Assembly (NCBI RefSeq): GCF_026314945.1
Contig: NZ_CP111121.1
Coordinates: forward strand, 4,402,001 to 4,466,000
Length of the DNA: 64,000 nucleotides
Reading direction: 5' to 3'
Origin: Chryseobacterium fluminis
GTDB lineage: Bacteria; Bacteroidota; Bacteroidia; Flavobacteriales; Weeksellaceae
The translations under genes were made by a program, and so were the position numbers. Below, piece by piece: positions 62,456 to 64,000 of the stretch. Every line of letters begins with the position of its first letter. Position 1 is the stretch's first letter. The notes below the pieces were generated by a model that saw only the letters and a list, made by a program, of their open reading frames with translations, did not search any database and was not told the DNA's origin.

Positions 62456-63881
62456 AAGTATAGGGTATGGAACGGCATTTCTGGTTATGGCATCATGTGC
62501 AGCACCCAAAGTCGCCGGGCTCAGAAAAGCAAGAGAACTGCCCGGTGAAATCGTCAGTACACATCAGGGCTCTGTCGTGTTTCAGGAGATCAATTTAAAG
62601 GCCTATTTTACCGATCAGCATTTGCTGGAGCTTTTCGATAAAGTAGTACAGGCCAACCCTGATTTCCAGATTGCCCGGCAGCGGGTGGAAATTGCCAACA
62701 GCTTTCTGCAGCGTTCAAAAATGGACCTGCTTCCGTCCCTGGAAATCGGAGCTTCTGCTTCGGGGGACCGGTACGGAAAGTATACCATGGAAGGCGTCGG
62801 AAATTATGATACTAATCTTTCCCCGAATATTACGGAAGATCAGAAAATAAACCGTGATTTTACGCCCAATTACTGGCTGGGTGCAAGAAGCAGCTGGGAA
62901 ATCGATGCCTGGGGAAAGCTGAAGAATAAAAAGCTGGCTGCCCAGAAAAAGTACCTCGCATCGGCAGAAGGACTGCGGTTATTGCAGGTGGAGCTGTTCA
63001 CCGATATTGCGAATTTATATTACCAGCTGGTAGCGCTTGACAACCGGTTGGCCATTTATGAAAAAAATTACAGCCTGCAGCAGAGAGCTTTTGAAATTGT
63101 CCTTGCGCAGCGGGAAGTGGGAAAAGCAACAGAACTGGCCGTTCAGCAGTTTAAGGCTCAGAATAACAACTGGCTGGCAGAGATTGAACATATTAAAGTT
63201 GAGATTGTTACCGTAGAACAGGCGATGACTACCTTAACCGGAAGCTATGGCGGAGAAATCAGGCGGGGAAGTGTTTTAATGCCAACGAATATGGAAATTC
63301 TGAACAAAAACATCAATGTAGAAGCCGTCATCCATTCCAGACCGGATGTCGCATCCAACTATTATGTCCTGGAATCTTCCCAGGCAGACGCAAAAGCGGC
63401 AAAGGCAGCCTTTTATCCCAGGATCGATCTGGGGGCAGGTTTTGGACTGAATGCTTTTTCTGCAGGCACATTTTTCAATCCTGCTTCTCTGGCCGGACAG
63501 CTTTTGGGAGGTTTGATGGTTCCGGTTTTCAATAAAGGCCAGTTGAAACATGAATTCAATGTCGCTACCAGCGAGCAGGAAATTGCATTTTTAAATTATC
63601 AGAAGAGCGTGACCACAGCCTTTAATGAACTGCAGTCTATTTTAAAACAGACCCGGATTTATGAAAAGGTTTTAAAATTAAAAGCAGAAGAAGTCGGTTT
63701 CCTGGATCGGGGCGTTGAGGTCTCCAATGATCTGTATGTTACAGGATATGCCAATTATTTCGAACTGATCAATTCCCAGAAAAGCAAGCTGCAGGCAGAG
63801 CTGGATCTGCTGCAGTTCAGACATCAGAACACCCGTAATAATGTTTTACTTTTTAAAGCATTAGGCGGAAAATTAAATTAA
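62436..63881 (+). CDS. Outer-membrane efflux lipoprotein (TolC/OprM/NodT family)
   Basis: 481 residues from the ATG at 62436. Lipoprotein signal ending FLVMASC. Two OEP-type repeats: first with NPDFQIARQRVEIANSFLQR, second with SRPDVASNYYVLESSQADAK and AAKAAFYPRIDLGAGFGLN. It forms the channel of the efflux pump. It overlaps the end of the pump gene by 20 bases, so the three-gene efflux operon is in the usual adaptor-pump-channel order. Terminator follows. Confidence 0.93.
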   Translation: MKKLNHKSIGYGTAFLVMASCAAPKVAGLRKARELPGEIVSTHQGSVVFQEINLKAYFTDQHLLELFDKVVQANPDFQIARQRVEIANSFLQRSKMDLLPSLEIGASASGDRYGKYTMEGVGNYDTNLSPNITEDQKINRDFTPNYWLGARSSWEIDAWGKLKNKKLAAQKKYLASAEGLRLLQVELFTDIANLYYQLVALDNRLAIYEKNYSLQQRAFEIVLAQREVGKATELAVQQFKAQNNNWLAEIEHIKVEIVTVEQAMTTLTGSYGGEIRRGSVLMPTNMEILNKNINVEAVIHSRPDVASNYYVLESSQADAKAAKAAFYPRIDLGAGFGLNAFSAGTFFNPASLAGQLLGGLMVPVFNKGQLKHEFNVATSEQEIAFLNYQKSVTTAFNELQSILKQTRIYEKVLKLKAEEVGFLDRGVEVSNDLYVTGYANYFELINSQKSKLQAELDLLQFRHQNTRNNVLLFKALGGKLN

Positions 63882-63888
63882 TTTTCAG

Positions 63889-63917
63889 TCCCGGATCAGA
63901 TATGATCCGGGATTTTT
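63889..63917 (+). terminator. Terminator of the efflux operon
   Basis: TCCCGGATCA/TGATCCGGGA 10-bp stem with loop GATA followed by TTTTT. Confidence 0.85.
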
Positions 63918-64000
63918 CATGGAAATTTATAAGGTAATATCCCATGATTCTCACCGACTTTTGTTAATTTCGGTGATTATTTACATTCAAACATAAATTT

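Noticed and set aside
1..64000. tRNA, rRNA or prophage
   Set aside because: I read for cloverleaf ends and phage structural genes and saw none; a tRNA scan would be needed for certainty. The only mobile element seen is the IS at 43584-45077.

Overview
The window looks like a chromosomal segment of a flavobacterium of the Chryseobacterium/Elizabethkingia type (Bacteroidota, Weeksellaceae). The signs are low GC, many genes preceded by a TAnnTTTG -7 box instead of a Shine-Dalgarno site, a gliding-motility lipoprotein GldD, a GLPGLI-family protein, Bacteroidota-type type VI sheath genes (tssBC), paired M13 metallopeptidases and many small lipoproteins. I found no rRNA, tRNA or CRISPR array.

Layout. 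1-1371: a NUMOD4/NUMOD1 repeat protein running off the left edge. 1.9-9.6 kb: an L,D-transpeptidase lipoprotein, a PDZ/aspartyl protease, an esterase, and a NarL-type two-component pair flanked by two related small lipoproteins. 9.7-25.3 kb: tyrS, a sigma factor, lipA, an AraC/MFS divergent pair, a FAD oxidoreductase, two SIMPL-type exported proteins, a LytS/LytTR pair, a lipocalin and a CinA-family protein. 25.4-38.7 kb: two tandem M13 peptidases, tssBC, mutY, gldD, a PfkB kinase, a SurA-like foldase, a nitronate monooxygenase and a hydrolase. 50.9-64 kb: an HD protein, a rhodanese, queG, DUF2459 and L,D-transpeptidase genes, a photolyase, and an RND efflux operon whose pump gene is broken by a one-base frameshift.

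The standout region is 38.8-50.8 kb, which I read as a double-glycine-leader peptide (bacteriocin or pheromone-like) locus. A membrane TPR/AraC-type regulator (41279-42991) is followed by two small GG-leader peptides (A1, B1) and a CPBP-family membrane protease. The same module is then repeated: a regulator reduced to its last 97 codons, peptides A2 and B2, a second CPBP protease, a small membrane protein and a CPBP relic. It ends with an HlyD adaptor and a C39-peptidase ABC exporter, the machinery expected to cleave and export GG-leader peptides. Three promoters, two before the peptide cassettes and one divergent from the regulator before a small exported protein, share a GATTTATAAATC palindrome, a -7 box and an almost identical 40-base leader element. 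This suggests one regulon controlled by the TPR/AraC protein.

A 1494-bp insertion sequence (43584-45077, 8-bp target duplication TTAGCTAT) has landed in the 3' end of peptide B1. Removing it restores a B1 C-terminus resembling that of B2. The arm transcribed leftwards ends in a GLPGLI protein and a prolyl oligopeptidase that has lost its propeller.

Other structural items are two copies of a dispersed GGAGCTTTTTCC...GGGCTAGGG element, two copies of an AAACCT palindrome, a 7-bp tandem repeat, and several genes whose -7 box sits 4-8 bases before the ATG, suggesting leaderless or nearly leaderless mRNAs.
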